A stretch of 64,000 bases of DNA from assembly GCF_001874645.1 (NCBI RefSeq), contig NZ_CP017886.1, forward strand, positions 2,356,001 to 2,420,000. Direction: 5' to 3'. This document shows, piece by piece, positions 18,212-26,452 of this stretch. Every line of letters begins with the position of its first letter. Position 1 is the stretch's first letter. This DNA is from Pseudomonas frederiksbergensis (GTDB lineage Bacteria; Pseudomonadota; Gammaproteobacteria; Pseudomonadales; Pseudomonadaceae). Both the position numbers and the translations under genes were made by a program. Below the pieces are notes generated by a model, which worked only from the letters and a program-made list of their open reading frames with translations, did not search any database and was not told the origin of the DNA.

Positions 18212-19341
18212 CAGGCCCTCGCCGTCAGTTCAAGGACGTGCGGCAAACGCCAGAACGCTTCGCGTACTGCACGATCCGAGAAGCGTTCACGCAGGCGATC
18301 AAGCATCATCTCGGCGCATACCTGACACTCGTGCTGATTCATCACGGCCAGGTGTTGCAGCCCTTGCGCCAGGTGCTCGGCATCCCCCTGCGGGAACAAA
18401 ATACCGACCCCTTCGACCACTTCCTTCGCCCCGCCGCACGCGGTGGCCAGCAACGGCACCCCAGCGGCCATGGCTTCGAGCAGCACCATGCCGAACGGTT
18501 CGTGGTCGGAACTCAGGGCAAACACATCGAATGCCCGGAAGTAGCGACGCGCCTCCGGCACCTGACCGAGAAACAGCACGCAGTCTCCCACACCGAGTTC
18601 GCGGGCCAACTCCTTGAGATCCTGTTCCAGACGTCCGGTGCCAAGAATCGCCAGCTGACTGCCGACCGGCAAACGCGGCAAGGCCTGGGCAAAACCGTGC
18701 AGCAAGGTCGCCTGGTCCTTGTCCGGGTGCAGGCGGCCGACGTTGCCGATCACCCACGCATCCGGCGACAGGCCCAAGGCATCGCGCGCCTCATCGAAGG
18801 ACACCTGAGTGGCCTGCAACGCGTCGACATCGATGCGGTTGTAAAGGGTTTGAATCCGCGCCGCCGGCCATTTCGGCAAGCAATGGCGCATGTCGTCGCG
18901 CACCGCATCGGAAACCCCGAGCAGGCTCAGACGCTTGCGAAAAATATGCGCGAACAGCTTGCGCGTCCGCCGCTGGTAATCACCAAAGGCGTGGTGCACG
19001 CCGATCACCGGCAACTGCGTTGCGAGCAAGGCGATGTAGATCGGCTTGAAACGGTGGGCGATACAAAAACTGAAATTGCGCGACTGGGCGATTTTACGCA
19101 GATCGGCAATCGCCGAAAGCTTCAGGCCACGAATGGCCTTGGAGCTGTACTCCATGAACAACACTTCATCAGACGCACAGGCCCCCGCAACGTCGGCATC
19201 GGCAACCCCGGTGAGAAACACCGTGGTCACTCGATAGCCGGACCCTGCGAACAGGCTGGCGTACTGTCGGGCGCAGTCCAGGAACGGCCCGTCATAGCCG
19301 TGACAGAACTGCAGCACATGGCGCTCAGCCGAGCGTGTCAT
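18211..19341 (-). CDS. Glycosyltransferase family 4 (WapH-like)
   Basis: 376 residues, GT-B fold. The N-terminal acceptor half carries IGVHHAFGDYQRR and the C-terminal donor half carries VIGNVGRLHPDKDQ and the E-x7-E motif EPFGMVLLEAMAAG. In P. aeruginosa the gene at this place (PA5004, wapH) adds glucose to the outer core; that specificity is inferred from synteny. It overlaps the carbamoyltransferase gene upstream by 17 bases. Confidence 0.76.
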   Translation of the reverse strand: MTRSAERHVLQFCHGYDGPFLDCARQYASLFAGSGYRVTTVFLTGVADADVAGACASDEVLFMEYSSKAIRGLKLSAIADLRKIAQSRNFSFCIAHRFKPIYIALLATQLPVIGVHHAFGDYQRRTRKLFAHIFRKRLSLLGVSDAVRDDMRHCLPKWPAARIQTLYNRIDVDALQATQVSFDEARDALGLSPDAWVIGNVGRLHPDKDQATLLHGFAQALPRLPVGSQLAILGTGRLEQDLKELARELGVGDCVLFLGQVPEARRYFRAFDVFALSSDHEPFGMVLLEAMAAGVPLLATACGGAKEVVEGVGILFPQGDAEHLAQGLQHLAVMNQHECQVCAEMMLDRLRERFSDRAVREAFWRLPHVLELTARA

Positions 19342-21082
19342 AAGCGTCCGCGCCGTCTTTGACCACCAGAATGTCTTCCATGATCAGATACTGTAGATCG
19401 GAACCGAAGAACATGTTCAGGGCGTCGGTCGGCGAGCAGATCATCGGCTCACCACGGCGGTTCAGCGAGGTGTTCAGCGACACGCCGTTACCGGTCAGCA
19501 CTTCCAGCGCTTTCATCATGTCGTAGTAGCGCGGATTGTATTCGCGCTTGAGCACCTGGGCACGGGAAGTACCGTCTTCATGGACGACTTCCGGCACGCG
19601 GGTTTTCCACTCTTCAGCCACTTCGAAGGTGAAGGTCATGAACGGTGCCGGGTGATCGATCTTGATCATCTGCGGCGCCACGGTGTCGAGCATCGACGGG
19701 CAGAAAGGCCTCCAGCGCTCGCGGAACTTGATCTGGTGGTTGATCCGGTCAGCCACGCCAGTGGCGCTTGGGCAACCGATGATCGAACGACCGCCCAACG
19801 CACGCGGGCCGAACTCCATGCGACCCTGGAACCAGGCCACCGGATTGCCGTCGACCATGATCTTGGCGATTTTCTCCGGCATGTCGTCGAGCTTGCGCCA
19901 CGTGGGCGCGCTCGGGTGACGAGCGCAGGCCGCGATCACGTCTTCGTTGCTGTACGACGGGCCGAGGTAGACGTGCTCCATCTTCTCGACCGGTACACCA
20001 CGGGCGTGAGACACATAAGCAGCAGCGCCCACCGCGGTGCCGGCATCGCCAGACGCAGGCTGTACGAACAGCTCTTTGACGTCGTCGCGAGCGATGATTT
20101 TCTGGTTCAACTTGACGTTCAACGCACAGCCGCCGGCGAAAGCCAGCTTGCCGGTTTCCTTGAGCACGTCGCTCAAGTAGTAGTCGATCATCTGCAACGC
20201 CAGTTTTTCGAACAGCGCTTGCATGCTCGCGGCGTAGTGGATGTAGGGTTCGTCAGCGATATCGCCTTCACGCTTCGGCCCCAGCCACTCGATCAGCTTC
20301 GGCGAGAAGTAGAAGCCCTTGCCCTTCTCTTTGTAGCGACGCAGGCCGATGACGTTGGCGTAATCGGTGTTGATCACCAGCTCACCGTTTTCGAACGAAG
20401 CCAGACGGGAGAAATCATATTTGCTGGCGTCGCCGTACGGCGCCATGCCCATGACCTTGAACTCACCGTCGAGCATTTCGAAACCGAGAAACTCGGTGAT
20501 CGCGCCGTACAGGCCACCGAGGGAGTCCGGGTCGAAGAATTCCTTGATCTTGTGGATCTTGCCGTTCTCGCCATAACCGAAGAAGGTCGTGGCGTACTCA
20601 CCCTTGCCGTCGATCCCGAGGATCGCGGTTTTCTCTTTGAAACCGGAGCAGTGGTAGGCGCTGGACGCGTGAGCCAGGTGATGCTCGACCGGCTCGATCT
20701 TGATTTTCTTCGGATCGAAGCCCAGTTGCTCGAGGCACCAGACAATCTTGTTGCGATAGCGCTTGTAGCGACGGTTGCCCATCAGGATCGCGTCAAGCGC
20801 GCGGTCCGGCGCGTACCAGTAACGCTTGGCGTAGTGCCAGCGGGCCTTGCCGAACAGGCTGATCGGGGCGAACGGGATCGCCACTACGTCAACGTCGGAA
20901 GGTTTGATGCCAGCCTGTTCCAGACAGAACTTCGCCGATTCGTAAGGCATGCGGTTCTTTGCATGTTTATCGCGTACGAAGCGCTCTTCTTCAGCGGCCG
21001 CGACCAGCTTGCCGTCGATGTACAAGGCTGCGGAAGGATCATGGCTAAGGGCGCCGGACAGGCCAAGAATCGTCAATGCCAC
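19325..21082 (-). CDS. Carbamoyltransferase (NodU/WapO type) for LPS core
   Basis: 585 residues. The N-terminal ASKHA-fold domain starts ILGLSGALSHDPSAALYIDG and has the metal/nucleotide site EHHLAHASSAYHCSGF; the C-terminal carbamoyltransferase domain contains GRMEFGPRALGGRSI. Such enzymes transfer carbamoyl from carbamoyl phosphate via carbamoyl-adenylate. In Pseudomonas the inner-core heptose II carries a carbamoyl group, and this gene corresponds to PA5005. It is the last host gene reading leftward before the prophage and heads the block that runs down to the PIG-L gene. Confidence 0.88.
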   Translation of the reverse strand: MALTILGLSGALSHDPSAALYIDGKLVAAAEEERFVRDKHAKNRMPYESAKFCLEQAGIKPSDVDVVAIPFAPISLFGKARWHYAKRYWYAPDRALDAILMGNRRYKRYRNKIVWCLEQLGFDPKKIKIEPVEHHLAHASSAYHCSGFKEKTAILGIDGKGEYATTFFGYGENGKIHKIKEFFDPDSLGGLYGAITEFLGFEMLDGEFKVMGMAPYGDASKYDFSRLASFENGELVINTDYANVIGLRRYKEKGKGFYFSPKLIEWLGPKREGDIADEPYIHYAASMQALFEKLALQMIDYYLSDVLKETGKLAFAGGCALNVKLNQKIIARDDVKELFVQPASGDAGTAVGAAAYVSHARGVPVEKMEHVYLGPSYSNEDVIAACARHPSAPTWRKLDDMPEKIAKIMVDGNPVAWFQGRMEFGPRALGGRSIIGCPSATGVADRINHQIKFRERWRPFCPSMLDTVAPQMIKIDHPAPFMTFTFEVAEEWKTRVPEVVHEDGTSRAQVLKREYNPRYYDMMKALEVLTGNGVSLNTSLNRRGEPMICSPTDALNMFFGSDLQYLIMEDILVVKDGADAYDTLG

Positions 21083-21351
21083 AGGGGTCTAGCCTCTTTA
21101 GTCTGCATGCAGGCGACATGCGCCTGGAAATAATGTGTCCTCGCAAAAGGGCGAGAAACAGCTAAAGGGCGGGATTATAGCGTAAAGATGGCGGGAATGA
21201 CCCAGAGGTTGTTTGACGCGGGGAGATCGCCTTGGACGCCGGTGCACGAGCGCGCTCGGCTCGTACAAAAAGCCCATAAACGTAGGACCCAGAGAAGCTT
21301 CTGACATGTTTTTAAGGTTGCTGGTCGGAAGCCGCATGACTAGCCTCTGGT
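21083..21351. other. Divergent intergenic region
   Basis: This gap separates the carbamoyltransferase start (minus) from the leader of the DUF6124 gene (plus). I see no gene in it. It should hold both promoters; the stretch GGCGGGATTATAGC near 21164-21177 is AT-rich, but no confident -35/-10 pair was found. Confidence 0.4.
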
Positions 21352-21389
21352 GGTCGCTGCCCATTCAGCGACCGGGCGTCGCGGCCCGG
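21352..21389 (+). promoter_or_regulatory. Structured leader of the DUF6124 gene
   Basis: GGTCGCTG (21352-21359) pairs with CAGCGACC (21366-21373), and CCGGGC (21372-21377) pairs with GCCCGG (21384-21389). The two stems share two bases, so they may compete. They lie about 40 bases upstream of the start codon. Function is inferred. Confidence 0.45.
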
Positions 21390-21429
21390 ATAAATCAAGG
21401 CGCAACCTCTCAACTCAAGGAGCGTCATC

Positions 21430-21801
21430 ATGAACAACGTCACTACAAATCCCCCTGAAAACCCAAGCACTTCCCCTTACGCCTCCAACGACTCCAGAAA
21501 ACTCCACGACGCCGCCGAGCGCGCGCTGGATCACCACCTCAAACCACCGTTCGACAAGGGCAACCTACCCGACAAACGTCCCTCCAACATCTTCGCGGTC
21601 ATCCCCGATCTGGACAACGAAACCCTGCTGGCCCACGCCTCGGAAACGCTGGCGTCGCTGAATGTATTAGCCAGTGATTTGGCGTTTGAACTGGAAGGTA
21701 CGCGCCGGCATGTGGCGCTGGCGATTCAGCAAATGATCTCGCTGGGGGAACTGTTGGTGAATCGGGCGCTGGATAATTTCGATCAGCCAGAGGCGCCGTA
21801 G
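21430..21801 (+). CDS. DUF6124 family protein
   Basis: 123 residues, soluble, with no catalytic motif. The C-terminal half (TLLAHASETLASLNVLASDLA and following) is helical and typical of this Pseudomonas-specific family, which is often present in several paralogues per genome. Function is unknown. The start has a strong ribosome site (CAAGGAGCG), and the gene is preceded by a structured leader. It lies alone between the LPS cluster and the repeat array. Confidence 0.75.
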   Translation: MNNVTTNPPENPSTSPYASNDSRKLHDAAERALDHHLKPPFDKGNLPDKRPSNIFAVIPDLDNETLLAHASETLASLNVLASDLAFELEGTRRHVALAIQQMISLGELLVNRALDNFDQPEAP

Positions 21802-21840
21802 CGCTGCACTGTGGGACGGGCCGGGCGTCGGGTCGCCAAG

Positions 21841-22497
21841 ATCAAAAGATCGCAGCCTGCGGCAGCTCCTACAGATATCACCCACCCACAACGAAGTGGC
21901 GCGCCCCAACCACTCAGGCCGGCTGTCAGGCCGCCAAGATCAAAAGATCGCAGCCTGCGGCAGCTCCTACAGATATCACCCACCCACAACGAAGTGGCGC
22001 GCCCCAACCACTCAGGCCGGCTGTCAGGCCGCCAAGATCAAAAGATCGCAGCCTGCGGCAGCTCCTACAGATATCACCCACCCACAACGAAGTAGCGCGC
22101 CCCAACCACTCAGGTCGGCTGTCAGGCCGCCAAGATCAAAAGATCGCAGCCTGCGGCAGCTTCTACAGATATCACCCACCCACAACGAAGTGGCGCGCCC
22201 CAACCACTCAGGCCGGCTGTCAGGCCGCCAAGATCAAAAGATCGCAGCCTGCGGCAGCTCCTACAGATATCACCCACCCACAACGAAGTGGCGCGCCCCA
22301 ACCACTCAGGCCGGCTGTCAGGCCGCCAAGATCAAAAGATCGCAGCCTGCGGCAGCGCCTACAGATATCACCCACCCACAACGAAGTGGCGCGCCCCAAC
22401 CACTCAGGCCGGCTGTCAGGCCGCCAAGATCAAAAGATCGCAGCCTGCGGCAGCTTCTACAGATATCACCCACCCACAACGAAGTGGCGCGCCCCAA
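21841..22497. repeat. Seven-unit 98-bp tandem array containing a REP element
   Basis: The units begin at 21841, 21939, 22037, 22135, 22233, 22331 and 22429 with an exact 98-base period and are nearly identical; a few substitutions occur (for example TTCTAC or GCCTAC for CTCCTAC in units 4, 6 and 7). Each holds one REP core GATCGCAGCCTGCGGCAGC plus about 70 bases of linker. The last unit is cut after 69 bases by the prophage; the next 26 bases of the unit reappear at 56348-56373. Frames running through it are artefacts. Confidence 0.95.
22493..22497. repeat. Target-site duplication CCCAA (left copy)
   Basis: The five bases directly abutting the prophage end at 22498 recur at 56343-56347. Removing the prophage and one copy restores an uninterrupted 98-bp repeat unit across the junction. 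Confidence 0.93.
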
Positions 22498-22544
22498 TGT
22501 AAGCGCGCGCCGTATTTGGCACTGTTTGGCGGGATGTTTGGCAC
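22498..22544. promoter_or_regulatory. Prophage right end with transposase-binding repeats
   Basis: TTTGGCAC occurs at 22515-22522 and 22537-22544, with a variant TTTGGCGG at 22525-22532. The first site begins 18 bases from the terminus, exactly as at the other end. These are likely MuA-type binding sites (R1-R3 equivalents). Confidence 0.8.
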
Positions 22545-22647
22545 GCTTGAATTTAAAAATATTTTTTGTCTTTTGCTTGAGATATGGCACCGAGCAGAGG
22601 AACAGGACTGCTACCGTCTGTATGGCGCTCTGAACAGATTCTCAGAA
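22545..22647. other. Non-coding right-end segment
   Basis: About 100 AT-rich bases between the right-end sites and the stop of the tail-fibre chaperone gene. I see no gene in it. Confidence 0.5.
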
Positions 22648-23076
22648 CTACTCATTCGAAGGGGTTAACGGCCAAGTGATGTCGGTCGGAAATGCCTGCT
22701 GGCTCTCAATACGATTCAGCGCCACTCGATATTGCTTCCATGCTTTGAGCAGTGCAGCTTCCTGAGCCGATGCTTCGTCAAGGTCGACGGCGTCTTGAAG
22801 CGGGTTGATACGAAGTGTCGCGTAAGCCAACAGACGGTCACGCTCTGTGACGGCTGCCACTGTCGCAGCGGCCAATATCTCTTCGGCCGTAGGTTGCGGA
22901 GCATCAATCATCGTTGGCAGGCCATCTACATCAGGTCCCCGGACCTTACCCGAATCAGGGTTAGCAAAAGCCGCATCGTAAAGTTCATCAGGTATCTCTC
23001 TCGCATCATCGGGAATTTCTTGGTGAAACCCCACCAGGTAATTCCCGCCAGTACCCGTACTGTAGACTCTTTTCAT
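22648..23076 (-). CDS. Tail fibre assembly chaperone
   Basis: 142 residues. The C-terminal half (RDRLLAYATLRINPLQDA onward, then LLKAWKQYRVALNRIESQ) is the conserved phage tail assembly chaperone domain; these proteins help fold or attach the fibre encoded next to them. The N-terminal part (GGNYLVGFHQEIPDDA) is typical of pseudomonad phage versions. Start ATG 23076 has GGAG upstream. The gene follows the fibre gene by 13 bases and is the last of the prophage. Confidence 0.8.
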   Translation of the reverse strand: MKRVYSTGTGGNYLVGFHQEIPDDAREIPDELYDAAFANPDSGKVRGPDVDGLPTMIDAPQPTAEEILAAATVAAVTERDRLLAYATLRINPLQDAVDLDEASAQEAALLKAWKQYRVALNRIESQQAFPTDITWPLTPSNE

Positions 23077-23089
23077 TGCATAACTCCGC

Positions 23090-24094
23090 TTAATAACCAA
23101 CAGCCCAGTAGTTATAGGTTGCTGACGAACCGCTATCGGAATAGTGGAAGATGTGTAGCTTTTCCCTTGCCCACGACACTCCACCGCTGTAGTTCGAAGA
23201 CAAATTCGCAGCAGCATTCAGCGTCAGTAAAGGTTTAAAACAAGCATTGGGGAACGCTATCGGGAAGCTGGTGGTGCTACTGCTACCGCTTGGCACAGTG
23301 ACTGCTGTTCCCCACTGGAGAGTCCACCCAAAAAGCCAGGTCGGGAAAACGATGTAGCCGTTGGGAGAAAGACTTACTAAAAAGCCCCAACGTAGCGTCT
23401 TCGGTGTCACCGCCGATGCATCGTCAATACCTGCGTTGACTCCTGCCTGGCTTGCGAGCCTCACAACACCGAATCGTGCCTCGGTGGCCTGCTGCCAGAG
23501 GTCCGCAAGGGCTTTAGCCAGCTTCTTAGGGGTAACGGTCGTGGAATCATTAGCACCGGCAGCCACCTGCTCTTCGGTTGCGATTTTGGTCACACCGTAA
23601 AGCGACTCAGTGGCCTGCCGCCAGAGGTCCGCAAGGGCTTTAGCCAGCTTCTTGGGGGTAACGGTCGTGGAATCATTAGCACCGGCAGCCACCTGCTCTT
23701 CGGTTGCGATTTTGGTCACACCGTAAAGCGACTCAGTGGCCTGCCGCCAGAGGTCCGCAAGGGCTTTAGCCAGCTTCTTAGGGGTAACGGTCGTGGAGTC
23801 ATCAGTACCGGCAGCCACCTGCTCCTTGGTTGCGATTTTGGTCACACCGTGAAGCAACTCGGTGGCCTGAACATACGCCGCCCCCGCCAAAGCCTTTACT
23901 GCCTTGAAGACTTGCAGGTCATCAGCCGGATTAAGTGGAATACCTGCACCGTTTACCAGGTTAACCAGCTCTCGTTGAATAGCATTCAACCAACCGGCCT
24001 TGATCAGAGTAGGACTAACACCGGCTCCAGGACTACCCTCTGTGTACTCCCCCGCAGCGTTCGCTGTATTGGTGCTATCGCCAATTTTTTGCAT
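23090..24094 (-). CDS. Tail fibre with 42-residue repeats
   Basis: 334 residues. The N-terminus (MQKIGDSTNTANAAGEYTEG) is the usual baseplate-attachment region. Residues about 75-245 consist of four 42-residue repeats around LYGVTKIATEEQVAAG and STTVTPKKLAKALADLW. The C-terminus (WGTAVTVPSGSSSTTSFPIA to WAVGY) matches the gp53-like receptor-binding tip. It should decide host range, probably by binding LPS. Its start overlaps the gp48-like stop by one base. Confidence 0.85.
   Translation of the reverse strand: MQKIGDSTNTANAAGEYTEGSPGAGVSPTLIKAGWLNAIQRELVNLVNGAGIPLNPADDLQVFKAVKALAGAAYVQATELLHGVTKIATKEQVAAGTDDSTTVTPKKLAKALADLWRQATESLYGVTKIATEEQVAAGANDSTTVTPKKLAKALADLWRQATESLYGVTKIATEEQVAAGANDSTTVTPKKLAKALADLWQQATEARFGVVRLASQAGVNAGIDDASAVTPKTLRWGFLVSLSPNGYIVFPTWLFGWTLQWGTAVTVPSGSSSTTSFPIAFPNACFKPLLTLNAAANLSSNYSGGVSWAREKLHIFHYSDSGSSATYNYWAVGY
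23501..23880. repeat. 126-bp tandem repeats in the tail fibre gene
   Basis: The segment GTCCGCAAGGGCTTTAGCC recurs at 23501, 23627 and 23753, a period of 126 bases (42 codons). Copies 2 and 3 are almost identical at DNA level, which suggests recent duplication or slippage; a fourth copy toward 23880 is more diverged. Confidence 0.85.
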
Positions 24095-24668
24095 CAGTGG
24101 TCTCCGTAACCGAAAAGCAAAACGGACTCAGCCGGTTTCATCTGGCTAAGTCGACATTCAAGTGATTTGTTCCCCCACGTAGATAACGGGTCGCCAGCGC
24201 CCGTGATGCCGGACATGGCGTGATTGACGGTGACCACCGGCGCGTTGACTCGCCAGGTAAAGTCCCAGTCTCCGCCATAGATGGGGTCGCCTGCTCGTGC
24301 CAGGCCTGTACGGGCGGGTCGAAAAGTAGTGATGGTGATGTCATAGCCAAGACTCTTGGCCAACGCGATAAAAAAGGATTTGCTCTGCCCCCACGCGACT
24401 GCATTTTGCTGACGACCGCTTGAACACGTTGCCCGACCGACTGAGGAACGCCGATCAAGCACGGGTCGGGCAACGCCAATGCACGCTCCCAGTCCACCAA
24501 CCCTTCGCCGGAGTCGGGGAACATGGCGCTGTAGACCGTGTTGGCTTTGCTATCGGACAAGGTCAGCGCATTGGCTTCGGCCTCAATGGCGGCCGAGAGC
24601 GTCGGCGCTGTGCCGTCGTAGGACACAGGCGGCAGTAACAGCCTGAGTTGGTCGGCAAGTGGTGTCAT
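24094..24668 (-). pseudogene. gp48-like baseplate protein (DUF2313/YmfQ), frameshifted
   Basis: The N-terminal half reads from ATG 24668 (MTPLADQLRLLLPP) to about MQSRGG; the expected continuation QSKSFFIALAKSLGYDITI lies in the next frame and runs to the stop at 24094. The switch occurs at a run of five G (24392-24388 on the minus strand); one more G would restore a single 192-residue frame. The protein is part of the tail baseplate. Either the prophage copy is mutated, the read contains a homopolymer error, or a shift is programmed. The start overlaps the gpJ-like stop (ATGA). Confidence 0.82.
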
Positions 24669-25735
24669 GGCAACAACCCCAGCGTGAGCGTTCCGGGACG
24701 AATCCAACCGATCAACGCAGGGTCATCAGAGGCGTTAACGTTTCCAGCCGGCGTTGTCACCAAGCGATCTACAACGCCCGCGAGGTTGTTGATCATGGCT
24801 TCAATCTGCGAGCGCTTAAGCATGTCGCGGGGCTTTAAAGTGCCTAGTAAGGCGTCATAGGCCTTCTGCGCGGCCACCTGAACGTCGGCAAGAAGATAAC
24901 CTGGTGCCAACTCGACCAAGGCGGTGGAGTTGACGGTCCGAATGGTCGGCACGTACACCCAAATGTCAGCAATAACTGAACACTGACTCAGGATGTATTC
25001 CAGGCAGTTAGCGATTACCTCGGCCGAGGGAAGGCCACCGCTGGCGGTGATGATGACGTCGACGGTGCCCGCACCGCGACGCTTGGGCAGCACCAGTACA
25101 TCGGTGACGCCATCGACCTCTTTAGCCCAACGGGCATAGTCGTAGTCCGCACCACCTGCGGGCGGCTTCTGAATGATGTCCAACAGCCTGGCTAACAGCG
25201 ACTCGACCTTCTCCTGGTCCACTCCTCCAGTAGTTTCCCCGACGAACGTGGCAGTCGAATCCATGCCCAACGGTGGACTGGTGATGACCAGATCACCGGT
25301 CAGGTGATTGAGTGCACTGCCGACTGTCTGCGCTTTGACGACTACCTTGGTTTTGCCATCAGTGCCAAGTGTCGCGCTAGATTTCGCGGTGAACTGCTCA
25401 CCAGTCACGACATGTCTCAAGGTCGCACCTACCAATAGCACTACACCTGGAACACCTTTCAATTCAACAGAGCCAGTGGCTGCCATTGCGTCCTTACGTG
25501 GTACACCACGAATTGCCGCCGCGTGAACCACTTCCTCTTCGTCGGCAGTGTCCGGGAAGATCTGCCGGTACAACCAGGCCAGTTTCTGATAAAGCCCCTC
25601 GATGGCAGCCGCGACCGCCGCCGAGCGCACGTAGTTGTCGCTGTCCGTGCCGATATCGGCTTCGGGCTGAAGGTTGCGAATGTCTCGCAGGATGTTCGCG
25701 AGAATGCTCTCCAGCGACGGGGAGGAATAAGCCAT
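24665..25735 (-). CDS. Baseplate assembly protein J-like (Mu gp47)
   Basis: 356 residues in the gpJ/gp47 family of contractile-tail baseplate wedge proteins. Typical parts are the N-terminus (SLESILANILRDIRN), the segment ATGSVELKGVPG and the region TDVLVLPKRRGAGTVDVII. It lies between gp46-like and gp48-like genes as in Mu. The start 25735 is followed closely upstream by the gp46 stop at 25737. Confidence 0.88.
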   Translation of the reverse strand: MAYSSPSLESILANILRDIRNLQPEADIGTDSDNYVRSAAVAAAIEGLYQKLAWLYRQIFPDTADEEEVVHAAAIRGVPRKDAMAATGSVELKGVPGVVLLVGATLRHVVTGEQFTAKSSATLGTDGKTKVVVKAQTVGSALNHLTGDLVITSPPLGMDSTATFVGETTGGVDQEKVESLLARLLDIIQKPPAGGADYDYARWAKEVDGVTDVLVLPKRRGAGTVDVIITASGGLPSAEVIANCLEYILSQCSVIADIWVYVPTIRTVNSTALVELAPGYLLADVQVAAQKAYDALLGTLKPRDMLKRSQIEAMINNLAGVVDRLVTTPAGNVNASDDPALIGWIRPGTLTLGLLP

Positions 25736-25736
25736 G

Positions 25737-26087
25737 TCAAATCACCCTTACAGGTTGGCGAAACACCTGCGGATTGCCGGTGGCGTCGATGATGTCGATT
25801 TGTAGGGTGAGCCAGCCGTTGTGAGGCTGCTCGGCGGTGATGGTGATCTTCTTGGCGCGGCCGTCATCGAGCAGCGGCTGGAGCGCTTGCTCGGCGTACT
25901 GCCTGGCAAGGATGCCAACCCGAGGGCGGTCTTTTTCGCGGCGAAGTTCGTGCAGGCGGGAGCCCAACGTGGGATCAGCCCACCAGGTTCCGAGGGGAGT
26001 CATGAGACGAATGTAAACGGCGTTCGCCAGCGTATTGATACGCTGGCCCGTCAAGTCGCCAGTGGTGGGGTTTATGCCTGCGTCCAT
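25737..26087 (-). CDS. Baseplate protein gp46-like
   Basis: 116 residues, phage GP46 family. It has the segment TPLGTWWADPTLGSRLHEL followed by a helical region (ARQYAEQALQPLLDDGRAKK) and a beta-rich end. It is a small baseplate wedge component related to gp25/gpW. A repeated late-promoter-like motif lies 37 bases upstream of its start, so it may head a transcription unit that includes J-like, gp48-like, fibre and chaperone genes. Confidence 0.85.
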   Translation of the reverse strand: MDAGINPTTGDLTGQRINTLANAVYIRLMTPLGTWWADPTLGSRLHELRREKDRPRVGILARQYAEQALQPLLDDGRAKKITITAEQPHNGWLTLQIDIIDATGNPQVFRQPVRVI

Positions 26088-26123
26088 AGAGAGGCAGGAT
26101 GCCCCACAGGCATGCGGGGCGGT

Positions 26124-26144
26124 ATTTCAGGACGGTTTAAGGTT
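26124..26144 (-). promoter_or_regulatory. Candidate late promoter motif, copy 1
   Basis: The minus strand reads AACCTTAAACC-GT-CCTGAAAT, one of three 21-base copies that agree at 19 positions. It overlaps the stop of the upstream gene and precedes the gp46-like gene. Confidence 0.55.
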
Positions 26145-26415
26145 CAGTAGGAACGCGCTTTCGCCATGTCACGTTGCTTCTCAGATAGCTTGGACACATG
26201 AAGGAATTGTCCCCCAGGCTCGGAGCGGGAACCAATTGAGGCGCAGTCGAATTAGTGCCGTTTCGCGAGCCGCTAGCAGGGATCAATCCAACCACTAGGC
26301 CGTCACTGGTAAGCCCCCATGCGGCGATCAGTGTAACGCTCCAATCCAGACGATCTTCAGTCCAATCGACATAGTACCAATCGGAGCACGGGGTAACTTG
26401 AATCACATTGCTCAT
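26137..26415 (-). CDS. Small prophage protein of unknown function
   Basis: 92 residues, not recognised. It has many aromatic residues near the N-terminus (SDWYYVDWTEDRLDWSV), two Cys and no signal peptide. The start is supported by a strong ribosome site (AAGGAGG). It sits between the gpV-like spike gene and the gp46-like gene, where Mu has no gene, so it may be an added structural decoration or cargo. Its stop lies within the candidate late promoter motif. Confidence 0.65.
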   Translation of the reverse strand: MSNVIQVTPCSDWYYVDWTEDRLDWSVTLIAAWGLTSDGLVVGLIPASGSRNGTNSTAPQLVPAPSLGDNSFMCPSYLRSNVTWRKRVPTEP

Positions 26416-26452
26416 TGAATCCTCCTTGTTGAAGGCTCGACATTATCACGGC

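Noticed and set aside
19580..21133. 517-codon plus-strand frame
   Set aside because: It is the antisense shadow of the carbamoyltransferase gene, with composition unlike a real protein.
21841..22497. CRISPR array
   Set aside because: Whole 98-bp units are repeated with no variable spacers and no cas genes are present.
21896..22668. Open frames of 126-245 codons across the 98-bp array
   Set aside because: The period (98) is not a multiple of three, so the frame changes between units; the frames only reflect the repeat and lack a ribosome site.
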